NCBI GenBank assembly: GCA_965262665.1 | Contig: OZ253551.1 | Coordinates: 124,001 to 188,000, forward strand | DNA: 64,000 bases | Source of the DNA: CBDBND01 sp965262665 | GTDB taxonomy: Bacteria > Pseudomonadota > Alphaproteobacteria > Rhodospirillales > Rhodospirillaceae | Direction of reading: 5' to 3' | In this document: positions 17,343 through 27,627 of the stretch, in pieces | Position numbering within the stretch: position 1 is the stretch's first letter | Layout: each line of letters starts with the position of its first letter | Notes under the pieces: generated by a model | Database searches by the model: none | What the model was told of the DNA's origin: nothing | The model's input: only the letters and a program-made list of their open reading frames with translations | Translations under genes and position numbers: made by a program

Positions 17343-18625
17343 TACTTTTCAAACTTCCTTCGCATGATCACAGCCATCAGATTCATCAACAGCAAAAATG
17401 CTAACAGTACAATGATAGCACCTGCCGTCTTTTCCGCGAACGCCCGCTCAGGACTGTCGGACCAAAGATAGACCTGCACAGGCAGGGCCGTGGCAGGCTG
17501 TGTCAATGTCGATGGTGCATCCGCAATAAACGCAATCATGCCGATCATTAGAAGTGGAGCCGTCTCACCCAAGGCCCGAGCCATGCCGATAATGATCCCA
17601 GTTAGGATTCCCGGCAGAGCAAGAGGCACCACGTGGTGAAACACGGTTTGCACACGGCTTGCGCCGATGCCGAAAGCGGCTTCACGAATGGAAGGTGCCA
17701 CTGCCTGCAAGGCGACGCGGGAACTGATGATCACGGTGGGGAGTGTCATCAGGGCGAGAACCATGCCGCCCACCAAGGATGCCGACCGCGGCAATCCAAA
17801 AAAGCCCAGAAAAATCGCAAGACCCAGCAACCCAAAGGTTATGGACGGCACAGCCGCCAAATTGTTGATATTGACCTCTATGAAACGCGTCCACGTGTTT
17901 CGAGAAGCAAACTCTTCAAGATATACAGCCGTCAACACACCGACAAAACACGACAGCAGCAGACACACACCCAGGGCGAAGAAGGACCCCACGATGGCAC
18001 CCCAGACTCCTGCAACTTCGGGATCTCTCGAATCGCTGCTGCTTAGAAAGGTCCAATTGAACCGTGATTTGATGCGGCCTTCGGCCTTGAGAAGAGCATA
18101 CCATTCCCGCTGCTTCTCATTGAGTCTTGTTTGTTGATCGGACTCCTCGCTGCCGCTTTTGGTGAAAAGGTCCACATCATCGGATGCTGTTAACCACAGG
18201 CTTACCGAGGACCCAATCAACTCAGGTTCCGATAAAACGCGATCCCGTAATTCAAATTCAGCTGCGGCACCCAATAATTGATAAAGCGCTCGGCTGTCCC
18301 GCCGGTTTAAATCTTCTGGAAAGGGTGCACGCATGGCCGCGCGGACGATGGTCCGGTAACTGAGCGATGCTAAATCGTCTTCCGTAAAGTCTTCTGTGAG
18401 GCCGATTACGTCATGTTCAAGGTTGACACTTAACTTCAACGCCGTCTGAAAAAAGGCGCCATAGCCAGTACCGACAATGGAAATCAAAAAGAACGCCAGA
18501 AAGGACAAGCTCATAAGAATGGCGGCAAAACCCAACAAACGAAATCGTCTTTCGCTGCGGTGGCGAGTTTCTACACCTGGCAAAGCTGCGCTTGATAGGG
18601 TGGATGTAAGGTCTCTGTCAGTCAT
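17342..18625 (-). CDS. pstA: Phosphate ABC transporter permease PstA
   Basis: About 427 residues, longer than the usual 280-300 because of a large periplasmic insertion between the first membrane helix (LLGFAAILMSLSFLAFFLIS) and the transporter core. The binding-protein-dependent permease core has several helices and the EAA loop (REAAFGIGASRVQTVFHHVVP). The ATG at 18625 (MTDRDLT) overlaps the end of pstC by eight bases. The long form of PstA with a DUF3333 insertion is usual in alphaproteobacteria. Confidence 0.93.
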   Translation of the reverse strand: MTDRDLTSTLSSAALPGVETRHRSERRFRLLGFAAILMSLSFLAFFLISIVGTGYGAFFQTALKLSVNLEHDVIGLTEDFTEDDLASLSYRTIVRAAMRAPFPEDLNRRDSRALYQLLGAAAEFELRDRVLSEPELIGSSVSLWLTASDDVDLFTKSGSEESDQQTRLNEKQREWYALLKAEGRIKSRFNWTFLSSSDSRDPEVAGVWGAIVGSFFALGVCLLLSCFVGVLTAVYLEEFASRNTWTRFIEVNINNLAAVPSITFGLLGLAIFLGFFGLPRSASLVGGMVLALMTLPTVIISSRVALQAVAPSIREAAFGIGASRVQTVFHHVVPLALPGILTGIIIGMARALGETAPLLMIGMIAFIADAPSTLTQPATALPVQVYLWSDSPERAFAEKTAGAIIVLLAFLLLMNLMAVIMRRKFEK

Positions 18626-19565
18626 ATTGCTCTCGGAAGCGGTTAACGACGGCGCTGCCAATGACATTAAGAATGAGAGTGACGACGAATAGAGTCAGAC
18701 CCAATGCAAAAGCGGCAAGCGTCTTGGTGCTATCAAATTCCTGGTCGCCCGTCAGAAGGGTCACAATCTGCACCGTGACCGTGGTTACTGCATTAAGTGG
18801 GTTGAAGGTCAGGTTAGCTGCTAGACCTGCCGCCATTACCACGATCATTGTTTCGCCGACCGCGCGGGAGATTGCCAGCAAAATGCCACCGGCGATGCCC
18901 GGCAATGCGGCCGGTAAAACCACATGACGAATGGTTTCGGATTTGGTCGCACCGAGTCCACGGGATCCTTCCCGAAGTGAATCTGGCACCGCCGTGATGA
19001 TATCGTCCGAAATGGATGAAATGAGGGGAATGATCATTACGCCCATAACCAATCCAGCAGCTAGTGCACTTTCATGGGCAACGTCTAGGCCCACAGTGTC
19101 GCCAAGGTTACTTATCGCGGGTGCAATCACGATAGCGGCAAAAAAGCCATAAACGACGGTCGGGATACCGGCGAGAATTTCCAATAGCGGTTTAACGTAA
19201 AACCGCAGGCCATCGCTGGCGTATTCCGCTAGATAGATGGCGGAAAAGATGCCCAAAGGTGCGCTGACGAACAGAGCAACGGTACTAATGAGTGCTGTGC
19301 CTACGAACAGGGGTACCGCACCAAAGCGGCCCGTGGCACCTACCTGGTCCTCACGCAACGCAGTTTGCGGACTCCACTCCAGCCCGAACAGAAACTCAAA
19401 AATGGAAACCGACTGAAAAAACCTCAGCGCCTCAAATACTAGTGACGCAACGATTCCGATGGTGATAAAGATCGCAACCGCTGAGCAACTGAACAGGATG
19501 GCCCTGATCAGTCGCTCGGCTATCATTTGCTTTGGGTGCCTTAGAGAAAGCGCGTGTGTGTTCAT
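18618..19565 (-). CDS. pstC: Phosphate ABC transporter permease PstC
   Basis: About 315 residues with six or more membrane helices and the EAA loop (REGSRGLGATKSETIRHVVLP). A TTG eight codons upstream would also be in frame; the ATG at 19565 is preferred, although its ribosome-binding site is poor. It pairs with PstA to form the phosphate channel. It lies 39 bases after pstS. Confidence 0.92.
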   Translation of the reverse strand: MNTHALSLRHPKQMIAERLIRAILFSCSAVAIFITIGIVASLVFEALRFFQSVSIFEFLFGLEWSPQTALREDQVGATGRFGAVPLFVGTALISTVALFVSAPLGIFSAIYLAEYASDGLRFYVKPLLEILAGIPTVVYGFFAAIVIAPAISNLGDTVGLDVAHESALAAGLVMGVMIIPLISSISDDIITAVPDSLREGSRGLGATKSETIRHVVLPAALPGIAGGILLAISRAVGETMIVVMAAGLAANLTFNPLNAVTTVTVQIVTLLTGDQEFDSTKTLAAFALGLTLFVVTLILNVIGSAVVNRFREQYD

Positions 19566-19604
19566 CGGAAGTTGCCGATCAAGGTTCAACTGGGTTCGGT
19601 TGGC

Positions 19605-20645
19605 TTAGCTCATGGACTTGAAGCTGAGAACTTTGCTGACCCAATCCAGGTGCTCCTCGCCGCTCATCGGGATCAATCCGCGATCCCCAAGGTAGCCGTC
19701 TTCTCCGGATGCATCTTCAGACATAAACTCAGCAACAAACTCCCGGAGGCCCGGAATGACGTCTAAGTGCGCTTTTTTGACATAGAAGTACAAGGGGCGG
19801 GCGATAGCATAGGTTCCATCGGCGATGTTTTCGAAGGTCGCTTCGGAACCGTTGACCGTGCTGGCCTGTACCTTATCCATATTCTGGTCGAGGAAGCTGT
19901 ACCCGAAAATTCCAAGGGCGTTTTTATTGACAGCCAGCTTTTGCACAATCAGGTTGTCGTTTTCACCAGCTTCGATAAAGGCGCCGTCTTCCCGAATACT
20001 GTGGCAGATGGCTTGAAAGCGTTTCTTGTCGGACGACTTAACGGCCTTAATCCAATCAAAACTACTGCAGCCGGATTCCATTGCCAGTTCGACAAAGGCA
20101 TCACGGGTACCCGATGTGGGCGGTGGTCCCAGTACTTCAATCTTGGAATTGGGCAGTGACGGATTTACGTCACTCCAGGTCTTGGCCGGGTTGGGAATGA
20201 GGATTCCTTCTCCATTGGGGACGTCTTTGGCCAGGGCCAGGAAAATGTCGCGGGTGGAGAGATTGTATTGGTTTGCGCTGCTGGCATTGGCCAGAACGAT
20301 ACCGTCATAGCCTATTTTGACTTCGACGATTTCGGCGACTCCGTTTTCGGTACAGAGTTCAATCTCTGAGGATTTGATTGCCCGGGAAGCGTTGGACACA
20401 TCGGGTGTGCCCGTGCCGACACCGGAGCAAAACAGTTTGAACCCGCCGCCAGTGCCTGTGCTTTCAACAACGGGTGTTTTGAAGGTTGTATTTCTGCCGA
20501 ACCGTTCTGCCACAACCGTTGAAAAAGGGTAGACCGTTGATGAGCCGACGATTCGGACCTCGTCACGGGCCAATGCAGGATTGATGGCGGATGTCGCGAC
20601 CAAGGCCGCGGCGCCAGCCAACCCTAGGAAATAAGCTCTTTTCAT
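19605..20645 (-). CDS. pstS: Periplasmic phosphate-binding protein PstS
   Basis: About 346 residues. The signal peptide MKRAYFLGLAGAAALVATSA is followed by the phosphate-binding fold: VRIVGSSTVYPFSTVVAERF, SNASRAIKSSE, and GPPPTSGTRDAFVELA. The ATG at 20645 has AAGG nine bases upstream; the ATG three codons earlier abuts that site and is less likely. First gene of the operon, behind three Pho boxes, so it should be induced by phosphate starvation. Confidence 0.95.
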   Translation of the reverse strand: MKRAYFLGLAGAAALVATSAINPALARDEVRIVGSSTVYPFSTVVAERFGRNTTFKTPVVESTGTGGGFKLFCSGVGTGTPDVSNASRAIKSSEIELCTENGVAEIVEVKIGYDGIVLANASSANQYNLSTRDIFLALAKDVPNGEGILIPNPAKTWSDVNPSLPNSKIEVLGPPPTSGTRDAFVELAMESGCSSFDWIKAVKSSDKKRFQAICHSIREDGAFIEAGENDNLIVQKLAVNKNALGIFGYSFLDQNMDKVQASTVNGSEATFENIADGTYAIARPLYFYVKKAHLDVIPGLREFVAEFMSEDASGEDGYLGDRGLIPMSGEEHLDWVSKVLSFKSMS

Positions 20646-20721
20646 ACTCTTCATCCTTGAAAACCATTTTCACGGAAAGGCCTGTCCCGTCCGTTACAAA
20701 GCGCCTTTTTAAGGCTCTGCC

Positions 20722-20785
20722 ACGACGGTTTAGTGACAGTTCGGTTACTGTTTTATGACAAAGATTTGTTTCAGTTATGTGACAG
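20722..20785 (-). promoter_or_regulatory. Three tandem Pho boxes upstream of pstS
   Basis: On the reverse strand three copies resembling the 18-bp PhoB site lie 22-24 bases apart: CTGTCACATAACTGAAAC (20768-20785), TTGTCATAAAACAGTAAC (20744-20761) and CTGTCACTAAACCGTCGT (20722-20739). Each shows the half-site TGTCA or GTCA at about 11-base periodicity. They lie 77 to 140 bases upstream of the pstS start, consistent with PhoB activation. Confidence 0.8.
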
Positions 20786-20820
20786 ATTTAGAAAAACTGC
20801 CTGAGTCCGAGGAAGCCAGG

Positions 20821-21861
20821 TCAGCCCGTAGCGGGTAAAATGACCGAAAAAGTAGTCCCTTTCTCAGCAGAGCTCTCAATGTGCATTTTTCCGCGATGAC
20901 GATTCACAATGTGCTTCACAATGGCTAGACCGAGTCCGGTTCCCCCCAATTCACGGGAGCGGCTTTTATCCACACGGTAAAAACGTTCCGTAAGGCGTGG
21001 CAGATGCTCAGAGGAAAGGGGTGTGCCGTCGTTGTGAACGGCGATCCTGACCGCCTGTTCTGTCACCGCTGCCGTTACACTGATCACGCCGCCCTCCGCC
21101 CCGTACTTAACCGCGTTGCCGATCAGATTGTCGAAAACCTCTAGCAATTCTTCCTCAAAGCCGAGTATGGGCGGCAAGTCTTGGGCAGCTTCTAACCTTA
21201 TCGAAATTCCCCTTTGTGCAGCCAAATCCAACATACGGTCGCGGGCCGTGCTCAATAAAGGTAATAGACGAACGTCTTGGTCGGGCTCGATAAATTCCTG
21301 CGCCTCGACCCGGGATAAAGACAACAGGTCTTCAATCAGATTTTTCATCCGTCGTGATTCCTGTCCCATAAGAGACAGCATACGAAGACGATCTTCCGAG
21401 TTATCTCTGGCTGGTCCTTCCAAGGCTTCGATGGCCCCCATCACTGTGGTTAATGGTGAGCGCAACTCGTGACTGACGTTGGCGACAAAGTTCGATCGAA
21501 CATTTTCAACCTGACGCACCGTTGTTAAGTCCGTAAAGGTCAGCAGAACAAAAGGGATTGAATCCAGTGTTAGCCCTGAAACATTGACTTCATAGATCCG
21601 GGACGGTGTTGATCCGATGTGTAGTTCACAGGTTGCAGACTCGCCATCCTTAAGGACCTGATCCACTGCCCCTAGCAGTTTAGGATTGCGGATTGAGTGG
21701 GAAATGTCAGACCCCATACCCCCCATACCTAGCTCTTGAAATGCCGGTTCATTGGCGGCAGACACAGTTCGGTTGTGGTCCAGTAGAACTAATGGAACGG
21801 GGAGGGCGGCCAAAAAAGCCTCTACCATTTCTGTTATGGAATGATCATCTTCACGTGCCAT
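20821..21861 (-). CDS. phoR: Phosphate sensor histidine kinase PhoR, without membrane segments
   Basis: 346 residues. A PAS-like sensor part (AALPVPLVLLDHNRTVSAAN) precedes the HisKA domain with the phospho-acceptor in NVSHELRSPLTTV and a HATPase domain (N-box DNLIGNAVKYG, G-boxes ELGGTGLGLAIVKHIV). No transmembrane helix is visible before the PAS region, so this PhoR should be cytoplasmic or rely on PhoU/PstB for membrane contact. AGGA precedes the start. It lies upstream of pstS in the same direction, separated by the Pho boxes. Confidence 0.9.
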   Translation of the reverse strand: MAREDDHSITEMVEAFLAALPVPLVLLDHNRTVSAANEPAFQELGMGGMGSDISHSIRNPKLLGAVDQVLKDGESATCELHIGSTPSRIYEVNVSGLTLDSIPFVLLTFTDLTTVRQVENVRSNFVANVSHELRSPLTTVMGAIEALEGPARDNSEDRLRMLSLMGQESRRMKNLIEDLLSLSRVEAQEFIEPDQDVRLLPLLSTARDRMLDLAAQRGISIRLEAAQDLPPILGFEEELLEVFDNLIGNAVKYGAEGGVISVTAAVTEQAVRIAVHNDGTPLSSEHLPRLTERFYRVDKSRSRELGGTGLGLAIVKHIVNRHRGKMHIESSAEKGTTFSVILPATG

Positions 21862-22023
21862 GGCCCTTTTCCTAATGCGTCTCGCTGCGGGCGTCTATGG
21901 CTGGGGGGCGATACCAAGCTGTCAATTATCCAGGACACCGTGGTCCTGGTATCCAAGTCAAGGGTTTCCACGTCTCTGTCACCTTTGCCATAAATCCGAT
22001 TGTGGCAAAAAGGGGATCAACTG

Positions 22024-22252
22024 ATGGAAACCGAGAGGGGCTTACTCAAGAAGCTATTTGCGAACATTGAATGTCATGTCAACGTTGAATGGTTCTCAAT
22101 CATCAAGCAGGCTAGGGCCGTCATCAGAAAATGGCTCAGATAGTACAATTACATCCGGCCACATCATGCCCTCAAAAGAAACCACCTGTGCCTGAAACTC
22201 CACGAACAAGTGGCCCATAACAATGGGGCTTTACAATTAAGCTGGTGGTAAA
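22024..22252 (+). pseudogene. DDE transposase C-terminal relic
   Basis: Translating this stretch gives a short frame ending in AVIRKWLR, a TAG, then YNYIRPHHALKRNHLCLKL. The segment WL-x-YNYxRPHHAL is the familiar end of integrase-core transposases of the IS3/IS481 type. Only the last 70 or so codons remain and an in-frame stop interrupts them. It fills the otherwise gene-free space between phoR and the next gene. Confidence 0.6.
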
Positions 22253-23422
22253 CTCCAGCATTCATACCTGTCTTAAAGAGAAGCGAGATGCCGCGGGAGC
22301 CAAAAATAAGGTCCAGGTTTTTTGCCTAGTTCTGTGCTTTGGCACGTGTATGGTTTTGCCTTTCAAAGGTTATGCACAGCAACCCGTGGACGGCACCCTC
22401 GGTTTTGTGGTGCGGGATTGGTTCACTGCCATTTACAACAGCCGGTTCGTTGATGAATGTCCGGAAGGCTTGGCGGTCAGTAATGACGAGAATTGGTGGT
22501 GGGGTCTTTCGAAAGAAAAGCGCGTAGGGCTGACGGTAAACGGATTGCGGCCCAAACTCGACCGATATCCAACAGCCATGCGCCGGGGTCCCAACGGTGA
22601 AAACGTGTGCCTCAATCTTACTGTCGTCACCGACCCACCCATACGGTTGTGGAAGGCAAGTATTCCTATGGTGTCAATCTCGACGGTAACAGCGATGGCA
22701 GCGCCACGTCGAAGACTTGCTCCCATGAAAACTTCACCCATCCGGACGGCACGCCCGGAATCGACAATCAAATGTATCGCCTCATTGGGTGTGTGTACGG
22801 CTGGCGCAAAGGCGGTTTACCGGAACTGATCGCGGCTGAACGTCGGGGCACAAGCGGCCTTGGCATGATCCTTATCGAAATCACCGGCGTCGAAGATGCG
22901 CGCAACGACAACGATGTCAATGTGACGTTTTACCGGTCTATCGATCAGTTCGTTCTGGATGGCAGTGGCCAGCCGTTGCCGTTTTCCAGTTACAACGTCG
23001 ACATGGATGGCGACAAACCCCGTTACGGAGATTCCCTCAAGGGTGCAATCAGAAATGGTGTCCTAACCACGAAGCGCGGTGACGTCAGCCTGCCGTTTTA
23101 CGGCAACTACACCTTCATGCACCCGGTGATTAAGGACATGGACCTGCGCTTGGAAATTGCCACGGACGGTGCGACGGCGAACGGACTCGTATCCGGTTAC
23201 TACAATATGGATGCGTTTCTCCATTATATCGGAGGAATGGTGGGGCATACTTCATCGGCGGCCGATTGTCCGGCCATGTATAGGGCTGCCCCAGAGTTGG
23301 CGGATGGCTATCCTGATCCGGAAACAGGGCGATGTACTCATCTTTCCACCGCTTTCGAAGTCGGTGCCTATGCAGCGTTCATCATTCTTCCCAAAGACAA
23401 CACACGACAGGTCGCGCGGTGA
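22245..23422 (+). pseudogene. Secreted protein of unknown function, frameshifted
   Basis: Two overlapping frames together give one protein. The first (from 22245) has a hydrophobic export segment ending PFKGYAQQ and the mature start GTLGFVVRDWFTAIYNSRFVDE up to GENVCLN. The second continues with VVEGKYSYGVNLDGNSDG, MYRLIGCVYGWRKGG and a long C-terminal part to 23422. The shift lies near 22630-22650. A further shift may sit in the T-run near 22315-22321, because an ATG in another frame with a good AGAGAAG site reads MPREPKIRSRFF before stopping. The family is unknown to me; it looks like a periplasmic calcium- or haem-associated protein only by its aspartate- and tryptophan-rich content, so no function is claimed. 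Confidence 0.55.
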
Positions 23423-24489
23423 ACAAGATGTGTTTCAGTTTTGGCGCTGCGTTCTATTTGGGTTGCGTGACAGCCGCTTTGGCCCAAGACGCGTTTGTAC
23501 CGGCAAACGTACAACTCGCAACCCGTGGCCACGGCTGGATCCTGCGTAACGTTGTTGGCATGACTCTCTATACCTATATGAGAGACCCCATTGGGGGCCC
23601 TTCCGACTGTAAGGATGAGTGTGCCGAAATCTGGCGACCTTTGCAGGTAGATGGGGAGGCCGACGCGAAAGCCGAAGCAGATGGCGATTGGTCCATCAAT
23701 GTCCGAGACGACGGCACACGCCAATGGGCTTTCCGAGGCAAGCCGCTCTACACCTACAGTCGCGACGATGCTCCGGGTGATATGAATGGCGACGAACATC
23801 AGCGCCAATGGTACGTGGCGTTGAAGCCGCTGCCACTACCACCTGGGTTCAATTCCTATAAGACTGAATTTGGACACCTGCTCGTCGACCAAAAGAACAT
23901 GACACTCTACACCCCCAGCGCCGATGTACCGGCTGCGTCTGTTTGCGATGGCGACTGTGCCAAAACCTGGCCGCCGGTGGAAGCCTGGTGGCGTGCACGG
24001 TCTACCCTCGGTGATTGGTCAGTCATAAACCGAGCTGACGGCACCAAACAGTGGGCCTACAAAGATCAGCCACTCTTCCGGTATGTCGGGGACTTCCAGC
24101 CAGGAGAGATTGCCGGTGACGGTGTGGAAACGTTTGTAGCCGTCGTACTCGAACCGCCACCGTCGGTGCCGGACTGGATTACCATTCAGAATTCCGACGC
24201 CGGCACCCTCTTGGCAGATGCCGACGGTAAGACTCTTTATGCCTATGATCTCCCAGAAAATCGTGCCTTCGGCACCCCTTTCGATATCGGAACCAGCCGC
24301 GATATGGCCACAGCACACCTGTGGTCGCCAGTTTACGCCGATAGCGCGACCGAACCCATCGGCCACTGGTCCGTAGTCGAGTTGAGCGATGGCCGTTATC
24401 AATGGACCTATAAGGGCTTGAAGCTCTTCGTCTATAAGCGAGATACGGAACCGGGCGACCTTAACGGCCAGCGCGGTACAGATCGCTAA
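23419..24489 (+). CDS. Secreted-repeat protein (PF03640-like), in-frame stop near end
   Basis: About 356 residues with a signal peptide (CFSFGAAFYLGCVTAALAQ). The start GTG overlaps the preceding TGA as GTGA. The mature part holds three two-part repeats: a MTLYTY/LYTP/LYAYD half with a C-x-C-x-x-xW motif in the first two (CKDECAEIW, CDGDCAKTW) and a half reading DGTRQWAFRGKPLYTYSRD, DGTKQWAYKDQPLFRYVGD and DGRYQWTYKGLKLFVYKRD. This is the pattern of the secreted-repeat or lipoprotein_15 family of unknown function. The TAA at 24487 is followed in the same frame by WRTIMKDGEDMAGAGR and a TAG at 24538, so the gene may have acquired a premature stop. Confidence 0.75.
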   Translation: MNKMCFSFGAAFYLGCVTAALAQDAFVPANVQLATRGHGWILRNVVGMTLYTYMRDPIGGPSDCKDECAEIWRPLQVDGEADAKAEADGDWSINVRDDGTRQWAFRGKPLYTYSRDDAPGDMNGDEHQRQWYVALKPLPLPPGFNSYKTEFGHLLVDQKNMTLYTPSADVPAASVCDGDCAKTWPPVEAWWRARSTLGDWSVINRADGTKQWAYKDQPLFRYVGDFQPGEIAGDGVETFVAVVLEPPPSVPDWITIQNSDAGTLLADADGKTLYAYDLPENRAFGTPFDIGTSRDMATAHLWSPVYADSATEPIGHWSVVELSDGRYQWTYKGLKLFVYKRDTEPGDLNGQRGTDR

Positions 24490-24778
24490 TGGCGCACCAT
24501 CATGAAAGACGGCGAAGACATGGCCGGAGCGGGCAGATAGCAAACCTACGCACTTTTGTGGAATGTCCATTATTGATCCAAAAGAGACGTGGAGAATGGC
24601 CACATCTGGGCTTGATTTTTCTCATCCCACGTTCTCATTCGGCGCGTTCCGGAGTATAATAGTGGTTCTTCAGGAAAAGAGGACGTTTGGCATCGGGTCA
24701 AACATCACGTTTTAGGCGATTGGTTCTTTAGACAATGTACCTATACGTCTAAACACAATTGAAATAGGAGAGATCACC

Positions 24779-25979
24779 ATGCTTGATCGCCGCACCCTAT
24801 TTGGGGCCGGTGCCGGTGTCGGAACAGCAATTTCATCCTTTGTGAGTGGCCGTAAAGCTAAGGCCGGAACAAAAACCGAGGGTGCGCCTGACATTGAAGA
24901 ACGTGGCGCGCGCGGCCGTCTCGAACGCCTGCCGACGCTTGATGCAGAGGGCCGCGATGACTTTCTCACTGGCTTTCGCGTTTGGCGTGGCTCAACCGTA
25001 TTAAGAGCCGCGACAAGACGGGCCAATGCCCTTGTCAAAGCCCATGGAAAAGACTCGAAACAGGACCTCCCCCTCAAGGACGTCAAAGACCTGTTCGAAA
25101 ACGACCCTCTTATCGGCACCGAAGGGTTGATGCGGATCTACGGCCAGCGCTTTGCCCACCGCAACTTCTTCCTGTCCTTTGCCGAGGACGTGGACACCTA
25201 TCTCAGCGAAATGGAGGCCTATGACAACATCGGCCCGGGCACGCTGAAACTGAACCCGGATCTCGATATGCCCGACTACACCAGGCATGAAATTCATATG
25301 CAGCCGGGCGGGTATGTGGGCAATGCCTTCGCCGGGCATATCTATCACTATGGCACCAACGCGTTTTATTTGGCCCGGTTCAGAGAAAATTACCAAGATG
25401 AGTACCACACCCGTTTGGCAAGTCAGGTCTCCCTGCCAGAGGACGGCAAGGTCAAACGCATCCTCTGATATGGGCTGTGGCATTGGTCAGTTATCCGTCG
25501 CCCTCAAAGAACGGTTCCCCGATGCGGAAGTCTGGGGCGTGGAAGTGGGCGGGCCTATGGTGCGTTATGGCCACATGAGGGCCGTCGATCAGGTCGTGAA
25601 TATGAACTTTGTCCAGGGCCTGGCTGAAGCTACGGAGTTCCCCGACAACCATTTCGATATCGTCACCAGCTTTCTGCTGCATCATGAAATTCCTGAACAA
25701 GCGTCACGCGACGTGTTCGCAGAGGCTCATCGCGTTCTGCGCCCGGGCGGACTCTATTTCCCCCAAGATATCTATACGGGCGGGTACGGAGGACTATCAG
25801 GTCCATTCTCGTTGTATCAGGAATGGAAAAATCATCGCTGGAACAACGAAGTCTGGTGGTATGAATATAAAGGACTCGACTTTGCGGGCGACATGAAACG
25901 CGTTGGCTTCGACGTCAATTAACAGGACGGCCCAAACTGGGATGCGAGCAGCCATTTCTTCGGAACGAAAAAAGCCTAA
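24779..25979 (+). pseudogene. Tat-exported SAM methyltransferase, frameshift plus stop
   Basis: The first frame starts MLDRRTLFGAGAGVGT, a twin-arginine signal, and runs to KVKRIL at 25468. After one extra base (CTCTGAT where CTCGAT is expected) a second frame continues with the SAM-binding motif DMGCGIGQLSVAL, then EVWGVEVGGPM, FDIVTSFLLHHE and HRVLRPGGLYF. It meets a TAA at 25920, beyond which the same frame reads QDGPNWDASSHFFGTKKA before a TAA at 25977. So one original class I methyltransferase of about 395 residues carries two disruptions. A folded-export signal on a SAM-dependent enzyme is unusual. Confidence 0.7.
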
Positions 25980-26003
25980 GGCGCACTTAAGGAGATAGAC
26001 CCC

Positions 26004-26354
26004 ATGGCCACCACGAAGTTGAAGACCGACCGTCCGACCTATGCATCTGACTTTATACCGTCCGACGTCGAGCGGGCTGTCTTTCTGGGCAACCCGATCC
26101 TCGACAACATGATGACCAGCCTGATCGCCCTCGGGGCCGAGGTGTGGTCGAACCGCCGCCGGATGAAGGTTGTGGAAGCTTTGTTGGAAGACAAAGGCGT
26201 GACCAACGCGATGATCGAGAAGTACATGCCGACGGCGGAACAGGAAGCCGAATGGCAGAAGGACCGGGACCGGTTCATTGATCTGACCTATTCGCCGCTG
26301 TTGCGCGAAGGCGACCTCCCCGTCTCCGCCGCCTTCCAACGGGACAACAAGTAG
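26004..26354 (+). CDS. Hypothetical protein following Tat methyltransferase
   Basis: 116 residues, soluble, no signal peptide. GGAGA precedes the ATG by eight bases. It begins 25 bases after the methyltransferase gene and ends just before a terminator, so it is the last gene of that unit. It is rich in acidic and basic residues with a helical centre (NMMTSLIALGAEVWSNRRRMKVVEALLEDKG). Not recognised; it may partner the upstream enzyme. Confidence 0.6.
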   Translation: MATTKLKTDRPTYASDFIPSDVERAVFLGNPILDNMMTSLIALGAEVWSNRRRMKVVEALLEDKGVTNAMIEKYMPTAEQEAEWQKDRDRFIDLTYSPLLREGDLPVSAAFQRDNK

Positions 26355-26397
26355 GTTTCTCTAATTTCTTGAGAGCAGTCTCTAGCTGAGCATTGAG

Positions 26398-26425
26398 AAC
26401 CTCGCTTTGGCGGGGTTTTCTTTTT
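26398..26425 (+). terminator. Rho-independent terminator
   Basis: Stem AACCTCGC/GCGGGGTT around TTTG, with one G-T pair, followed by TTCTTTTT. It closes the unit ending at 26354. Confidence 0.8.
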
Positions 26426-26518
26426 GTGTTGGAAGGTTCACTTGTGACCCAAAGTAGAGACTAAATCGCAACAATTTCCCATCAAAGTACAAATGAAACG
26501 GCCTACGACTTATTGAAT

Positions 26519-27381
26519 TCAACCAGCTGGTTTCACAAAGAGAAGCGTGAAGCGGTCACTTTCCCCAATTGCCAAACTCTTTGCCCGTTGCGCATCGTCC
26601 ACCGCGGGCCAACCTTCAAACGCCAAGTAACGAAGGGTCGGCGGAAGGCGCCAAACCCACTTGTCGTAGTCTTTGTCATCCATGGGATTGTTGTTGATGT
26701 CACTGGTCGAGACCAACTGCCATCCCGCCTCTTCAGCCAGTTTGATGGTGTACCCTTCATTGACGTAACCGTTCTCTGCTTTGGGATCCTGCTTGACCAT
26801 CGGGTTTCCGCGATGTTTGACGATACCCAGATGCCCGCCAAGTTTGGCTGAGTTGTACATCATTTTCAGCATCTCGCCGATGACGTCGCTGGCCATCCAG
26901 TTATGAATATTTCTGAAGGTCAACACGAGGTCAGCTGAACCCGGCTCGATAGGCACCATATTCCCCCGGCGGATACCAACCACGTGAGCATCACCGAATA
27001 TATTCCTGTTCGCTTCGATTAACTCTGCGAGATCGTCATACATTTCCTTTGACCCTTCGCTTAAGCTGGGATCCCACATGGTTGAGATGTACTGACCGGT
27101 ATCGGCGACGACAGGTGCAATGATTTCTGTGTAATACCCACCTGTTGCGTTGATTTCCAACACGGTCATGTCTTTCTCGAGACCGAAGAAAGTCAGCGTT
27201 TCGTATGGGTTGTGATAAACGTCTCTAGCCTTTTTTCTTCTGACCGGTGTTCACCGGTAAGGGCGGCCCGCAAACGCATATCCGTGGAATCCACGCTATG
27301 ACTGTCTGCCAGCACAACAGAGCCAGAAAGGACCATGGCAAGTGATATTGCAAACACCAAGGATTGCCCCATGAGTTTCAT
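26519..27381 (-). pseudogene. Secreted class I SAM methyltransferase, frameshifted
   Basis: A signal-peptide start at 27381 (MKLMGQSLVFAISLAMVLSG, with AAGGA upstream) runs to the end of a first frame at 27193. Shifting by one base in the A-run near 27225-27235 gives ARDVYHNPYETLTFFGLEKD, which joins directly to the second frame TVLEINATGGYYTEIIAP (SAM motif I), LVLTFRNIHNWM and the C-terminal part to 26519. The family is the exported methyltransferases with a HPxETLxFFG motif. A single deletion in a homopolymer explains the break; sequencing error is possible. Confidence 0.75.
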
Positions 27382-27627
27382 TTGTAATTCCTTCTCAACA
27401 GAGGTCATTGCTGAGCGACAGCAAAGCCGATACATAAAGATTAATTTAGCTTTATCTTAGCTTCTTCAATCCAGGTCAGAGTCTACCAAAAATTTATCTT
27501 GGATTTGACAGCGATACTGCGATCATCCAGTACCCAGTTTTGTCCTGACTAGTCCATCATCTTCCGAGTATTTTTGGTAGCAGCCAATCAATTGAAGTGC
27601 CCAGAAGACAAATTGAGGAGGCCTGGC

